Part shown: one piece after another, positions 18,501 to 26,691 of the stretch | Numbering within the stretch: the stretch's first letter is position 1 | Layout of the letters: the number at the start of each line of letters is the position of its first letter | NCBI RefSeq assembly: GCF_031157355.1 | Contig: NZ_JAVIFT010000002.1 | Span: 916,501-980,500 of the forward strand | Length of the DNA: 64,000 bases | Source of the DNA: Hyphomicrobium sp. LHD-15 | GTDB taxonomy: Bacteria > Pseudomonadota > Alphaproteobacteria > Rhizobiales > Hyphomicrobiaceae | Reading direction: 5' to 3' | Notes under the pieces: model-generated | Databases searched by the model: none | Told to the model about the DNA's origin: nothing | Seen by the model: only the letters and a program-made list of their open reading frames with translations | Made by a program: the position numbers and the translations under genes

Positions 18501-18606
18501 GAACATGAATGTCCCACTTGCGCCAAACGGCGCCTCGGGGCCAACTTTTATCGGGCACGGCGCGTCCCCCAAATGGATTGTCGAGCGGCGCCGTATTTCC
18601 CTGCAA
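15526..18606 (-). CDS. TrlF-type PHP-domain SMC-like ATPase
   Basis: This 1026-residue protein starts with a PHP metal-dependent phosphoesterase domain: HVH at 34-36, Glu110, His131 and DSH at 264-266. An ABC/SMC-like ATPase follows, with Walker A IGNKGSGKSA (361-370), a long coiled coil (about 470-760), an LSPGER signature (904-909) and Walker B IIVDQPEENLD (925-935). This order matches the family called TrlF. PHP-plus-SMC proteins have been reported as single-gene antiphage systems (PPL type), so a DNA- or RNA-cleaving, ATP-gated defence role is plausible. It is transcribed alone, and no partner gene is adjacent on the same strand. Confidence 0.88.
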   Translation of the reverse strand: MQGNTAPLDNPFGGRAVPDKSWPRGAVWRKWDIHVHSPASDGFKGDYNQFIIQLGNADCDVIGINDYFSVAGYREVVRRLSDPAGDTEGNAAYRDALEKLRSKALLPVVECRMTNVLMNKHGKSGQRLNFHLIFDPELSPEDIENFLKTQQVDGSSIGGRYADSAFLLNSVQVDFNDILKRLKADGSFRDRFLVWLPYDEYGGIDGIDPKTDQLLKLNLIRDADMLGSSNKNQTDFFLWKHPTYTEQQFREWFGVRKPCVKGSDSHNVNDELGRLKDHKSQPTDKYCWIKADPTFAGLRQILHEPEDRIFIGACPPKLEEVRSNATRFIDRLQITRSTDADTPDKWFACDVPLNADMVAIIGNKGSGKSALADILALAGNTHCDPEHFSFLVKNRFCERSGKLAKQFEVRALWADGTETTLRLNAKPDPNGVERVRYIPQTYLEKVCTETEPGQQSEFQAELRKVIFSHINEADRLGKHTLDELIEYKTEELKGQIANARREISRVNTDLVRLEDKSTPDYRARIEALLAEKQQELKAHKDIAPTKVEQPSEVGAEQKVAFDAIALKLGEERATLNRIDSETSEKRELQKTLAEKIALAGKIEGKIDTFGSEYARLGRETSDDLQRLGLELGKLVTVMIDKSMLVAARKKLTEEKTTVDAVLDGGAPDSLPSQKTACLERITALQGQLDAPNKRFQEYNEALRAWNERAALIEGSPEKGDTLKGYEAQLAYLRTGLPADIDKLRLQRREIAKGIHQSIAAIRDVYKAMFAAVQELISSSVVIKEGFKLTFESSIIVRNLAGELFDKYISANVGGSFYRKEKGTALDDIGGEFDVNTDEEALSYIDKIVSHLEHDMRTAQQSPMSIASQLRKNVDVKALYDFLWGLGYLEPEYSLKLDGKELSHLSPGERGTLLLVFYLLVDKSHKPIIVDQPEENLDSQTVYKLLIPVIKDVKKRRQIIMVTHSPNIAVVCDAEQIIHAHIDRAAGNEVIYTMGAIESPAINRYLVDVLEGTRPAFDNREAKYFAS

Positions 18607-19002
18607 TTGGGTCTCAACATTCTGTGCGGCGACCGTATCTCCCTATAACCTGATGCGCTTGTGACTACCCTGTTCGACACCTTTTTTCCAGCCAATTTTA
18701 CTCGGCGCGATCGTCCTCCATGCGCGATGACGCTGAATCAATGGCTTTAGCCGATGCACTTGTCCCCAAGCCGCAACCCACTACGGATCGCTCGTGAGTT
18801 GCAACACCAATCCTGCGGCACCGCCTCGTCTGCGCGTGGGTCTGTTGGCGCGCAATCCGCGCTTTCGTTAGCACATGCAGGAGATCGGCGTCGTGAGCCT
18901 GGACGAGCAGTCATTCCCTTTGGTAGAGGCCTGCTGGCAGCGGTAAATCCTGTTCTGTAGTGTTCAGCGACTGGGCTCGCGGAGCGGCAACTTGCGCCAG
19001 TG
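18607..19002. promoter_or_regulatory. Divergent spacer between TrlF and a membrane protein gene
   Basis: About 400 bases hold the promoters for the TrlF gene and probably for the plus-strand membrane protein. Short Arg-rich open frames here lack start signals and I do not support them. No operator was recognised. Confidence 0.4.
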
Positions 19003-19806
19003 ATGGAAGCCCGAAGGGCTGCAACGCAGTGCGGCGTGCAAGAGCGCAGTCGACGCAAGACGGGCGATGTGGACGTGAACGACAACGATCTCAAAATCCT
19101 AGGCCTAATTGTCGGCGTTTGGCTCGTTTACTGCCTTGGCGTGTTCGTGGCGGTCTTGTCGGGTGTTGATATCGGCACTGACGCGTTGGAGCTGTTGAAG
19201 GACGGCATCCCGAACTGGTTGCAAGCTCTGGGGACAGTCTTTGCTGCATACTTTGCAGCGAGAGCCTTGAGGGCATGGCGGGCGCAGGAAGAGTATCGGC
19301 GTAAGGTAACTCTCGCTGATAGGTTGATTGTCGACGTTGATGCGTACATGCGCGATGTGAGGAAACAGGTTGAGCTACGCCTGTATGATGACCCGCTCAC
19401 AATCGCAGAGGCAGAGCACTTAGTGCAGACAATGGAGGAGCTTGCAATACGCGCCGACGAGAGAAGCGGTCAGGTGCGTGCGCATCTTGTGCTGGTTAAG
19501 GCTGTGCTGGGCGAAGAGGCTGGGGCTCAAGTGAGCAAGATTGTAGGCATATCAGTGATTCACGCAGCGCATATCAAACGGCTGAAGCGGCTCATCAAAG
19601 AATACAAACAAATCCTGGCGCCCGGCGCACAGACGGCAATGCTGAACGAGATAAAGAGCAAGCTTGAACGAGCCGGAGCGTATTCGCTCCACGGGTTCGG
19701 CAAACTTCCACCCGGAGGCGACAGGCTTAGCAGCGCTAACGAGCGCGAGCTAAGTAAGGCCTACACGACGCTGGATGATATGCTCGTGAAAATTCTCAGA
19801 GCCTAG
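19003..19806 (+). CDS. Two-TM membrane protein of unknown function
   Basis: This protein of about 267 residues has two hydrophobic segments near the N-terminus (LKILGLIVGVWLVYCLGVFV and WLQALGTVFAAYFAARAL). A cytoplasmic helical domain with Arg/Lys/Glu-rich heptads follows. The start is unsure: ATG 19003 and GTG 19069 or 19075 are all possible, and the last two would begin just before the first membrane segment. No enzyme motif is visible. It sits between the TrlF gene and the left end of the tRNA-Gln element, transcribed on its own. Confidence 0.6.
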   Translation: MEARRAATQCGVQERSRRKTGDVDVNDNDLKILGLIVGVWLVYCLGVFVAVLSGVDIGTDALELLKDGIPNWLQALGTVFAAYFAARALRAWRAQEEYRRKVTLADRLIVDVDAYMRDVRKQVELRLYDDPLTIAEAEHLVQTMEELAIRADERSGQVRAHLVLVKAVLGEEAGAQVSKIVGISVIHAAHIKRLKRLIKEYKQILAPGAQTAMLNEIKSKLERAGAYSLHGFGKLPPGGDRLSSANERELSKAYTTLDDMLVKILRA

Positions 19807-20178
19807 ACGATCCATCACTGATTGATGCAGACAGCCGCTTCGAAGCCAATAGCAGAAATGGTTCCGACATCTGGTCCGAGTGTCAAGACTGCCGTCCACA
19901 AGTCCGCTTGCTCGGCGGAACAGACGTGCCATCAGGATATAGGGCCTGGGCTTCGTGAGTTCGGTCAGTTTTGGGAGCCACTTCGCGCCCAGAGGATCTA
20001 CAAGTGGTCAGGCGAAAAGTAGCCGTCGGAGACGGACGGGCCGGTTACGCGCGATTTTCGCCAAGACCGCGTCTCTGTTGGGCAGGCATTCGGTCCAGGG
20101 CCGGCTAACCCGCGGACATGTTGACACGATTTCGCGTCGTCGCGAGAGACGCGAAACACAACAATATCAATGAGATTG
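19807..20178. other. Non-coding flank left of the integrated element
   Basis: No gene is supported. This is the chromosomal side of the left attachment repeat, and small open frames here are chance. Confidence 0.45.
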
Positions 20179-20226
20179 TTGGCTGGGGGACTAGGATTCG
20201 AACCTAGACAGGCAGAGTCAGAGTCT
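20179..20226 (+). repeat. Left attachment repeat (attL), tRNA-Gln 3' fragment
   Basis: These 48 bases are identical and in the same orientation to 53187-53234, which contain the 3' end (T arm, acceptor, CCA) and anticodon region of tRNA-Gln. Beyond base 20226 the similarity stops, so this is not a working tRNA gene but the duplicated integration target. Confidence 0.93.
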
Positions 20227-20332
20227 CATGCGGACCGCCCTGAGCGTCTATCACTAGCCATCAGCAGTATGCAATATCAGAAACTTACGCCTTCACATCG
20301 CCTCACCGACACCTTGCTAGTTTCACGGTTGT

Positions 20333-20391
20333 GGTCGCTAATTGGTCGCTAGAACGTGCCCTCAATTTCTTCCGTAGACTGGCTAGCGACC
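20333..20391 (+). repeat. GGTCGCTA repeats at the left end (candidate integrase arm sites)
   Basis: GGTCGCTA occurs at 20333-20340 and 20344-20351 in direct orientation, and inverted as TAGCGACC at 20384-20391, just before the integrase ATG. The 20-base string GGTCGCTAATTGGTCGCTAG (20333-20352) recurs exactly at 53122-53141, inside the other end. Arm-type binding sites of tyrosine integrases look like this, and the copy near the ATG suggests autoregulation. Confidence 0.65.
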
Positions 20392-20393
20392 AC

Positions 20394-21596
20394 ATGCAAA
20401 AACCCTCGACAAACCGCAAGCGTATCGGCCTTGCAGCCGTAAACGCGCTGCCCGTGAACTCCATCGTTTGGGATGCTGATCTGAAAGGTTTCTGCATCCG
20501 GCGCCAGAGATCCGACGTCAGCTACATGCTCAAAACGCGAGTGAAGGGCCGCATCCGGTGGTTCACCATCGGCCGGCATGGGCAGCCCTGGACACCGGAC
20601 ACAGCCCGCAAACGCGCGCTTCAAATCCTCGCCGATCCATTAGTGGCTGACAAACCACCGTTGGAGACGACGCAGACCTTCTCGGCCGTCGCCGAGCAGT
20701 TCCTCGAGAACCACGGTACAAAAATCAAAGACAGCACCCTCCAGGAATATCGGTCGCTGGTGAACAACTACCTGCTGCCGGCATTCGGTCGCCTCTCACT
20801 GGATTCTATCACGCGGGCTGATATCAGCGAAGCTCACGCCCGGTGGAAAGCCAAGCCACGGGCGGCCAACCACGCGCTGTCCGTGCTGTCGAAACTCATG
20901 ACCTGGGCCGAGGACCAAGGCTACCGCGCAGAAGGCACGAACCCCTGCCGCCGCGTCCAGCGGTACAAGGAGAACAAGCGCGAGCGCTTCCTGCAGCTCG
21001 AAGAGATCCGCCGTCTAGGCAAGGCGCTGGATGAAGCGGCCGACCGCGACCTCGTGGGGCCATTTGCCCTCGCCGCAATCCGGCTGCTCGTTCTGACCGG
21101 CGCACGCCTGAGCGAAATCCTTACCCTCGAATGGTCATTCGTGGACTTCGAGCGCAAGCTGCTCCTGCTTCCGGACTCGAAAACCGGCAAGAAGCCCATC
21201 GTGCTCAACGACGCGGCAATCGTCGTCCTCAAAGCTCTGCCGAGATTTGAACGCAACCCATACGTCATCGTCGGCAATCGCCATCGGCGGCACCTGATCA
21301 ACCTCCACAAGCCGTTCCAGATTGTTTGCGGACTCGCCCGTTTGGATGGCCTGCGAATGCATGACCTGCGGCATACCTGGGCATCACTAGCGATTGCTGC
21401 AGGTGGTTCGCTGCCGGTCCTCGGCCGGCACCTGGGTCACATGCTTCCCCAGACAACCGCACGCTACGCACATCTCACCGATGACCCCGTTCGCGTTCTC
21501 GCGCAGTCGACGGGGAAAACGATCGACAGAGCGTTGAGAGGTCAGGACAGTAAGAAGCCTCCTAAGGCTGCTGGCAAGAAGCGGCCCCAAGTGTGA
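20394..21596 (+). CDS. int: Tyrosine-type site-specific integrase
   Basis: This is a phage-type integrase of about 400 residues. The N-terminal arm-binding region (FTIGRHGQPWTPDTARKRAL) and SAM-like core-binding region (about 80-180) precede the catalytic domain. That domain has Arg in TGARLSEILTLEW (about 238), HDLRHTWAS (about 323-331), a second His in LGHMLPQTTARYAHL and the nucleophile Tyr near 357. It recombines the tRNA-Gln repeats to insert or excise the element. ATG 20394 is preferred; the GTG at 20331 would begin inside the GGTCGCTA repeats. A basic tail (KKPPKAAGKKRPQV) ends the protein. The next gene begins in the stop codon (TGATG). Confidence 0.93.
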   Translation: MQKPSTNRKRIGLAAVNALPVNSIVWDADLKGFCIRRQRSDVSYMLKTRVKGRIRWFTIGRHGQPWTPDTARKRALQILADPLVADKPPLETTQTFSAVAEQFLENHGTKIKDSTLQEYRSLVNNYLLPAFGRLSLDSITRADISEAHARWKAKPRAANHALSVLSKLMTWAEDQGYRAEGTNPCRRVQRYKENKRERFLQLEEIRRLGKALDEAADRDLVGPFALAAIRLLVLTGARLSEILTLEWSFVDFERKLLLLPDSKTGKKPIVLNDAAIVVLKALPRFERNPYVIVGNRHRRHLINLHKPFQIVCGLARLDGLRMHDLRHTWASLAIAAGGSLPVLGRHLGHMLPQTTARYAHLTDDPVRVLAQSTGKTIDRALRGQDSKKPPKAAGKKRPQV

Positions 21597-22357
21597 TGTC
21601 AACGATCGAGGTATTCCCATTCCGAATGTCGAAGGCGCAGCTGGCGGCTATGCCCGACCGCGAGCGCACTTTGCTGATTCTAGTCGCCCACGCTTCCAAT
21701 GAAATCAACGTGCTCGAGAAGTTGATCCTCATGACGAGCGCGGGGACTCCGCCCGAAAAATTCGTTGACCACGTTGAGGCCGCTCAAACTCTGATCGTAT
21801 TGCGGTTGCTGATCGGCAAACTCAACGAGACGTGGCGGCTATTCAGCACTCGATTTCAAAGTGTCGCCGGGCTTCCGCAGACCTATCTCCCGCGGCTCAC
21901 ATCGAAAGCTCAGGATGACCTTGCCTGGCTTCGCAGATATTTCGGAAGAGAGAACAGGATTTCCGGCATACGAAACCAGTTCGCTTTTCACACGCCGGAT
22001 GACGATGTTATCGAGGCTGCATTCCAGGACCTTGGCGAGACCGAGCCTTGGACCTTTTATCTGTCTGATCTTAGTGGGAACACATTCTACTACGCGGCGG
22101 AGATGGTGATCACGAGGGCTATCGCGCAATCCGCAGGGCCGGCCAGCGATGACATCCTTGCGAGCGAGCTTGCAGCGGTATTTGACGACACCATCGCCGT
22201 TTCTCGAAAAATCAAGGATCTCTTTAGCGAACTTATTGCGCTGATATGTGAGCAACACCTTGCATCCGGCGAACCTATCGAAGGCGTGCAATTGGAAGTT
22301 CCGAGGCTCCCCTACGTTCCGTTTTTTCTGGATGAGGATTCCTTGAAAGGGAAGTGA
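21596..22357 (+). CDS. Uncharacterised protein coupled to the integrase
   Basis: This 253-residue soluble helical protein is of unknown family; its ATG overlaps the integrase stop in TGATG, so the two are translationally coupled. No membrane segment or catalytic motif is seen. Segments such as RERTLLILVAHASNEINVLEKLIL and GIRNQFAFHTPDDDV suggest an all-alpha fold. It may be cargo or an excision/regulatory factor, which cannot be told from sequence. Confidence 0.75.
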   Translation: MSTIEVFPFRMSKAQLAAMPDRERTLLILVAHASNEINVLEKLILMTSAGTPPEKFVDHVEAAQTLIVLRLLIGKLNETWRLFSTRFQSVAGLPQTYLPRLTSKAQDDLAWLRRYFGRENRISGIRNQFAFHTPDDDVIEAAFQDLGETEPWTFYLSDLSGNTFYYAAEMVITRAIAQSAGPASDDILASELAAVFDDTIAVSRKIKDLFSELIALICEQHLASGEPIEGVQLEVPRLPYVPFFLDEDSLKGK

Positions 22358-22444
22358 GACACCGGATTGGAGCCGACGTGCCTGGCACGCCGGCTCTGCG
22401 GAACGGTTGATACGCCCAACTTGAAAGCCCCGTTCCGGAATTCT

Positions 22445-22747
22445 CTACAAGCCGGTTGCGAACGGACGTTCGGTTGGCCAACTAACGCCGCGGCGCCGGC
22501 TGAACTCACCGAACGGACCTTCAAGGACGGCTATTCGTTCCTGCAGCGCACGCACCTTGCGACCGGCTTGGAGCGCTTCGTCTTGAGCGTCCCGCAAGGC
22601 TTCGAGGCATCCGCGATCCGGGTCGTCGGCGTGCATGCCAAGCATCTCGTCCACGACCATCAATGCATCCAGCCAATAGCTCTTGGCCTGCTGCTCCCAC
22701 CCTCTAAGCTCCTGTAATGTCGCCAATATCACCTCCACGCTCAACAT
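22445..22747 (-). CDS. Small acidic helical protein of unknown function
   Basis: A 100-residue open frame starting at MLSVEVILATLQELRG shows coherent amphipathic helices (for example EALQAGRKVRALQERIAVLEG) and conventional codon use. A longer version begins at 22819. The start lacks a strong ribosome binding site, so the call is tentative. It faces the convergent plus-strand gene ending at 22357. Confidence 0.45.
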   Translation of the reverse strand: MLSVEVILATLQELRGWEQQAKSYWLDALMVVDEMLGMHADDPDRGCLEALRDAQDEALQAGRKVRALQERIAVLEGPFGEFSRRRGVSWPTERPFATGL

Positions 22748-22898
22748 ATGTTCTTGATTTGTTCTATACGGCTGAGAGGAGAATGTCGAGGCCTGGGCAC
22801 CTGCTATCCACTGCTTCACCTAGCCCCCGCGCCATCTTCGCTTTTCCGGTGCCGACGGGTCACGTAACGCTCGGATAACTTACGGCTTGGAGGTTCAT

Positions 22899-23714
22899 AT
22901 GCCGACCGCAGCGCAACGGCTCGAGGTCGAGAACGCACTCAGACATTGGGATCGATACTGGGCGGGCAACAGCGTGTTGGATGCCTTCGATATCGATGAA
23001 CTCGAGGGCCCGCGTGACCAACGCTTTCGGGCACGCCTTGCCCTCGTCAATGACCAGCAAATGGCGGAATTGCAGGATTTCTTCGACCTGCGCCGAGAGC
23101 GACACCGCATTTGGGGCCTAGGCTTTCGCCTCTTCGTAAGCCACATCGCACAGTCTGTTCAACAACTCCTCCCGCTCACCGAAGCCCTGAAGCGGTATGG
23201 CATCGTGCCGTTTCTTGCCCACGAGCACATAGCGCCTGGACAGCTTTGGCATCGTGAGCTCACCACTGCCCTCAGTTCCATGGATGCGTTGCTGTCGTTT
23301 CATAGTGCGGGCTTTGCACAAAGCCCCTGGTGTGGCCAAGAGGTGGGGTACGCATTGGGTCGCGGAGTGTTGGTGTTGCCCGTCAGAGGAGGTGAAGACC
23401 CCGGCGGTTTTGTCGGCGAGATCCAGGGCATTCCTTGGAACCCGCAAAACGTCCCGCGTACCGTCGGTCTGGTGATTGCGAACCTTAGGGAGAACCCTCA
23501 AACCCGCGTTGCGTTGGGCGACACCCTAGCAAGAGAGCTGAAATACTCGGGCAGCTTCGACCGGTCTGATTTTCTGGTGGAACAGCTGCAGCAGCTGGGT
23601 CCCCTAACCGAAGGTGCCCATCACTCCATCGGATTGGCGCTGAAATTCAATGACCAGGTCCGTGGTCGAAACAACGCGGAAGATTTGATCAACCCGGAAG
23701 AGGATGCCGCCTAG
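22899..23714 (+). CDS. TIR-domain protein (probable NAD-consuming immune or signalling protein)
   Basis: This 271-residue protein has an N-terminal helical region (1-70) followed by a TIR domain (about 75-175). It shows RLFVSH, SMDALLSFHSAGFAQSPWCGQEVGYALGRG and VLVLPVRGG. The WCxxE motif places the likely catalytic Glu at 148. The ATG at 22899 has GGAGG 6 bases upstream. TIR proteins of this kind cleave NAD+ in bacterial defence. It is not next to a cyclic-nucleotide enzyme or STAND gene here, so its trigger is unknown. Confidence 0.85.
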   Translation: MPTAAQRLEVENALRHWDRYWAGNSVLDAFDIDELEGPRDQRFRARLALVNDQQMAELQDFFDLRRERHRIWGLGFRLFVSHIAQSVQQLLPLTEALKRYGIVPFLAHEHIAPGQLWHRELTTALSSMDALLSFHSAGFAQSPWCGQEVGYALGRGVLVLPVRGGEDPGGFVGEIQGIPWNPQNVPRTVGLVIANLRENPQTRVALGDTLARELKYSGSFDRSDFLVEQLQQLGPLTEGAHHSIGLALKFNDQVRGRNNAEDLINPEEDAA

Positions 23715-23791
23715 GCGTCGATGCCACACACCTGCGTAGGAAGTGGGCGACTGCACTAACTGTATACGTAGACGCGTCCTAACATGCGTGC

Positions 23792-25102
23792 ATGAACGCC
23801 CGTGCGCTGCGCTTTGCGATGACGATGGCCTGCGCCGCCGTCGCGGCGTCGGCCCAAGCGCAGGACTGGGGCAACATCGCTGTCATCTCGAGCACGCTCG
23901 GCAATAACGCTGGGCGGCTGTGCGTCGGTGAGGGCTTGCGCGTCACCGATATCGGATGCCCGTCCTACGCCCCTTCCCTTACGACAGCTGGCGACATCTC
24001 CGTTACGGGTAACCTCTCCGCCAACAAATTTATCGGCGACGGCTCTCTGCTGACCGGCGTTGGGCAGAGTGACCGCATCACCTCGGGCACCACCAACGTC
24101 ATCGCCACTCAAGACCGCAGCGTGACCATCTCCACCGCTGGCTCGCAGCGGATTGTGGTTGGCGAGAATGGGTATGTGGGTCTGGGTACAAGCTTCCCTT
24201 CAGGCCTGCTGTCACTGGCACAAGCCGGCGGTGGAGTAAGGCCGACTCTCGATATCACCGCATATAACAATACCGCAGGCCAAAATTACTATTCACAACT
24301 CAACCTAATGCGGAGCAAAGGCTCTTCCATGGGCGCGTTAACCGCACTGGCAGATGGCGATGCAATAGGTTTGCTCGAGTTCAAAGGACCAAACGGTCCG
24401 GCAACAATTTTCCAAAGCGCTGCGAGGCTAAGAGTTCTGCAGAAAGGCGCCGCAGCCTCATATGTACCTGGCCAAATGTACCTTGAAACATTCAGTGCGG
24501 GCGGCGGCGCGAATAACGGTCAGCTTGTTTTGAACCCAGACGGTAACGTCGGCATAGCCACCACAACGCCCGCCGCCACCCTCCAAGTCTCCGGCAGTTT
24601 CATTGTCTCCACCAGCGCGCAGACCACTACGCCGAGCCTTTATGTGGGGACGAATGGAAATGTGGGGGTTGGGACGAGTGCGCCAGGCAGCAAGCTTGAG
24701 ATTAGAGGCTCGACTGCGGGCACCGTTTTTGACAACTTAATTCTTGCCAATGCCGGAGCTGGCATCGGCACTGGCGCGAACTTGCTTTTCAATCTGGGAG
24801 GGGCCACCACATACTCGCAAATTCAGTCCAACGCTGACGTTAATAACGGTGCAAGTTTGCGTTTCTCAACACGGAGCGGGGCAACAAGCACTCTTTCCGA
24901 GAAACTGAGAATCTCCAACGATGGCCTTATCGGCATCGGCACAACAACCCCAAGCGCAACCCTGACTGTCTCGGGCAGCGCAATTATCAGTGGAACGGTG
25001 CAGGTCGCCGGAACAGGCAATGAAGCCTGTACGCCCGGCACGCTTGGCACCATCCGCTTCAACCCCGTGACCGGCGCGCCGCAGATTTGCGTGCAGCGGT
25101 AA
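23792..25102 (+). CDS. Secreted tail-fibre-like repeat protein
   Basis: This 436-residue protein starts with a signal peptide (basic MNARALRF, hydrophobic core, cleavage near SAQAQD). The rest has repeated short motifs: GNVGIATTTPAATLQVSGS, GNVGVGTSAPGSKLEIRGS and GLIGIGTTTPSATLTVSGS. These are typical of beta-helical tail-fibre or adhesin stalks. It ends without an evident autoproteolytic S74 chaperone domain. Placement on a mobile element suggests a role in surface attachment or partner choice. Function is inferred from repeats only. Confidence 0.7.
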   Translation: MNARALRFAMTMACAAVAASAQAQDWGNIAVISSTLGNNAGRLCVGEGLRVTDIGCPSYAPSLTTAGDISVTGNLSANKFIGDGSLLTGVGQSDRITSGTTNVIATQDRSVTISTAGSQRIVVGENGYVGLGTSFPSGLLSLAQAGGGVRPTLDITAYNNTAGQNYYSQLNLMRSKGSSMGALTALADGDAIGLLEFKGPNGPATIFQSAARLRVLQKGAAASYVPGQMYLETFSAGGGANNGQLVLNPDGNVGIATTTPAATLQVSGSFIVSTSAQTTTPSLYVGTNGNVGVGTSAPGSKLEIRGSTAGTVFDNLILANAGAGIGTGANLLFNLGGATTYSQIQSNADVNNGASLRFSTRSGATSTLSEKLRISNDGLIGIGTTTPSATLTVSGSAIISGTVQVAGTGNEACTPGTLGTIRFNPVTGAPQICVQR

Positions 25103-25113
25103 TTTCGCTGCCT

Positions 25114-25464
25114 CTATTTCAGGAAATGGGAGAGATCCGTCTCAGAAGCGATTAAATGAGGCTGCGCACGTAGCGTCTCGGCTAGCGTCTCAGAATTCCG
25201 AACGGCAAATCGGGTGACGTCTCGCGGCGAGAGAAGCCCGGTCGTCGATAGATGCCGGAGCACCATGCGAGCTACGGCCATCCGCCCCTGCTGACCGATC
25301 GGCTTGTTAAGGTCAAGCAGCAGAAGCTCGACGGCTGCTATCACGGCCGATCGAAGGTCACCTTCAGTCGCAAGTGCTGCAAGAGATGGCTCTGATGAGG
25401 TGGCCACGACGGCATCGACCGCTTGGGTCGCAAGGAGCTGAAAGGGCAAGCCTTCATCCGTCAT
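25114..25464 (-). CDS. Uncharacterised small protein
   Basis: This 116-residue protein is Ala/Leu-rich and mostly helical (AVVATSSEPSLAALATEG, AVIAAVELLLLDLNKP), with no recognised family. It is convergent with the tail-fibre-like gene, with only 11 bases between their stops. Amino-acid use looks coding, but the function is unknown. Confidence 0.55.
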   Translation of the reverse strand: MTDEGLPFQLLATQAVDAVVATSSEPSLAALATEGDLRSAVIAAVELLLLDLNKPIGQQGRMAVARMVLRHLSTTGLLSPRDVTRFAVRNSETLAETLRAQPHLIASETDLSHFLK

Positions 25465-25671
25465 TGTCGAGAGTATTGGGCGGTCGGCTCAGTCTTGCAA
25501 GTCCGATTAGTCGATTTTGCGGCCCCTTCTCTTCCTCGCTCCCAACTTATCTCCCCGTGTCAGTCCGGCCACAGCTGTATCCCCTCGTCTGAGATTTCTG
25601 TCGAACACTCTCCCCCCGACATTTATCGAACCATTTTCATTTCGATCCTTAGCGCCGTGATCGGGAGGACT

Positions 25672-26115
25672 GTGTGCGTGAAGAAGGTTCGCAAGGGGAC
25701 CAGACAACGGCTGGCTCTCCTGAAAAAGTTCGATGGCCGTTGCTTCTACTGCGATCACGGCATGTCGCTTCCCGGTTCTGGGCAGCCAGCAACAACCAAC
25801 GTTACGCGGGAGCACCTCACGCCGAAATCGCAAGGAGGAAAGCAGGGTGGAGCGAACCTCGTTGCCGCTTGCTCCCGCTGCAACAACGCGCGAGGCACGC
25901 AGCCGTGGTGGGAGTTCTTACAGATGATGCGGTCGCATCATGACGTATTTGAGCAAACTGTATGCACGCAGGTTGCCCTCTTCTGGCCCCCGATCGAAAG
26001 TGTCGTTACGAAGGAAAGCGACCTCGATCTCCCTCTTGTGGCCCTTGTTGCGCGATGGGCAAGACCCAGAGGAACTAGCGGCGCGCGTCGCCTATCACCT
26101 CCACCGAACCAATAA
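25672..26115 (+). CDS. HNH endonuclease
   Basis: This protein of about 147 residues has CFYCDHG, then REHLTPKSQGGKQGG and LVAACSRCNNARG. That is the CxxC...EHxxPxSxGG...CxxCN pattern of zinc-stabilised HNH nucleases (catalytic His in EHLTP). The start is probably GTG 25672 or 25678, close to a GGAGG site at 25662-25666. The longer open frame from 25423 is Ser/Pro-rich and unconvincing. It overlaps the next gene in a different frame. Confidence 0.75.
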   Translation: MCVKKVRKGTRQRLALLKKFDGRCFYCDHGMSLPGSGQPATTNVTREHLTPKSQGGKQGGANLVAACSRCNNARGTQPWWEFLQMMRSHHDVFEQTVCTQVALFWPPIESVVTKESDLDLPLVALVARWARPRGTSGARRLSPPPNQ

Positions 26116-26551
26116 CCGAACCACCGCCCTCACCCGTGCCGGCATAACCACCGACCGTTCGTATGCCAGCGATCTCGTCCAGGGTCGTTCGGGCCTCAGC
26201 GAAAGTGATGTTAAGTTTCTCGCCGATCGATTGGCCCTGCCCGTCTCCGACTTGGTTCGCCCTTTGACGGAACAGGAGAATGAGGCTTGGTCGTTCTATC
26301 GAATCAGCGGACGAAACAGGCTTGCGGTATGGGAACGTGCGCGGGCCGCTTGGCGCAAGCACGGTCTGAGTGACAGTTCGGCAGCCAAGGCCATAGGTCT
26401 CTCTAGGGCTGCACTATCGAACATCTTCACCGGCGAAAACTTGCCAGTGATGCGACACGATCAAGCCAGCAAGCTTGGGGATGCGCTAGGCAGCGCCGAG
26501 TTTGCCCAACAGCTCCTTGCTGGTCTCGAGGAGACGACCCCTCCCCGTTAG
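25940..26551 (+). CDS. XRE-like helix-turn-helix regulator
   Basis: The C-terminal part has two helix-turn-helix-like units: TDRSYASDLVQGRSGLSESD and SDSSAAKAIGLSRAALSNIF. It resembles phage-type regulators. The true start is uncertain: the upstream part overlaps the HNH gene in another frame, so a TTG near 26036 is an alternative. The protein could control the HNH gene or the conjugation genes that follow. Confidence is higher for the C-terminal half than for the start. Confidence 0.6.
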   Translation: MTYLSKLYARRLPSSGPRSKVSLRRKATSISLLWPLLRDGQDPEELAARVAYHLHRTNNRTTALTRAGITTDRSYASDLVQGRSGLSESDVKFLADRLALPVSDLVRPLTEQENEAWSFYRISGRNRLAVWERARAAWRKHGLSDSSAAKAIGLSRAALSNIFTGENLPVMRHDQASKLGDALGSAEFAQQLLAGLEETTPPR

Positions 26552-26691
26552 CCGGCCAATGTTGCGGCGGCGCCTCAACTGTATACCCACGTCCGAAAAA
26601 GAAATCGCTTGGCTTCGATAAAGGCAAGCTTCCGCCACAGCCACGAACAACCCTTTGTCCGCACATCTCATCGCATTCGAGGCTGCAGGCC

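Noticed and set aside
20179-20226. tRNA-Gln gene at the left end
   Set aside because: Only the 3' part is present; the 5' acceptor half and D arm are missing, so it is an attachment-site fragment.
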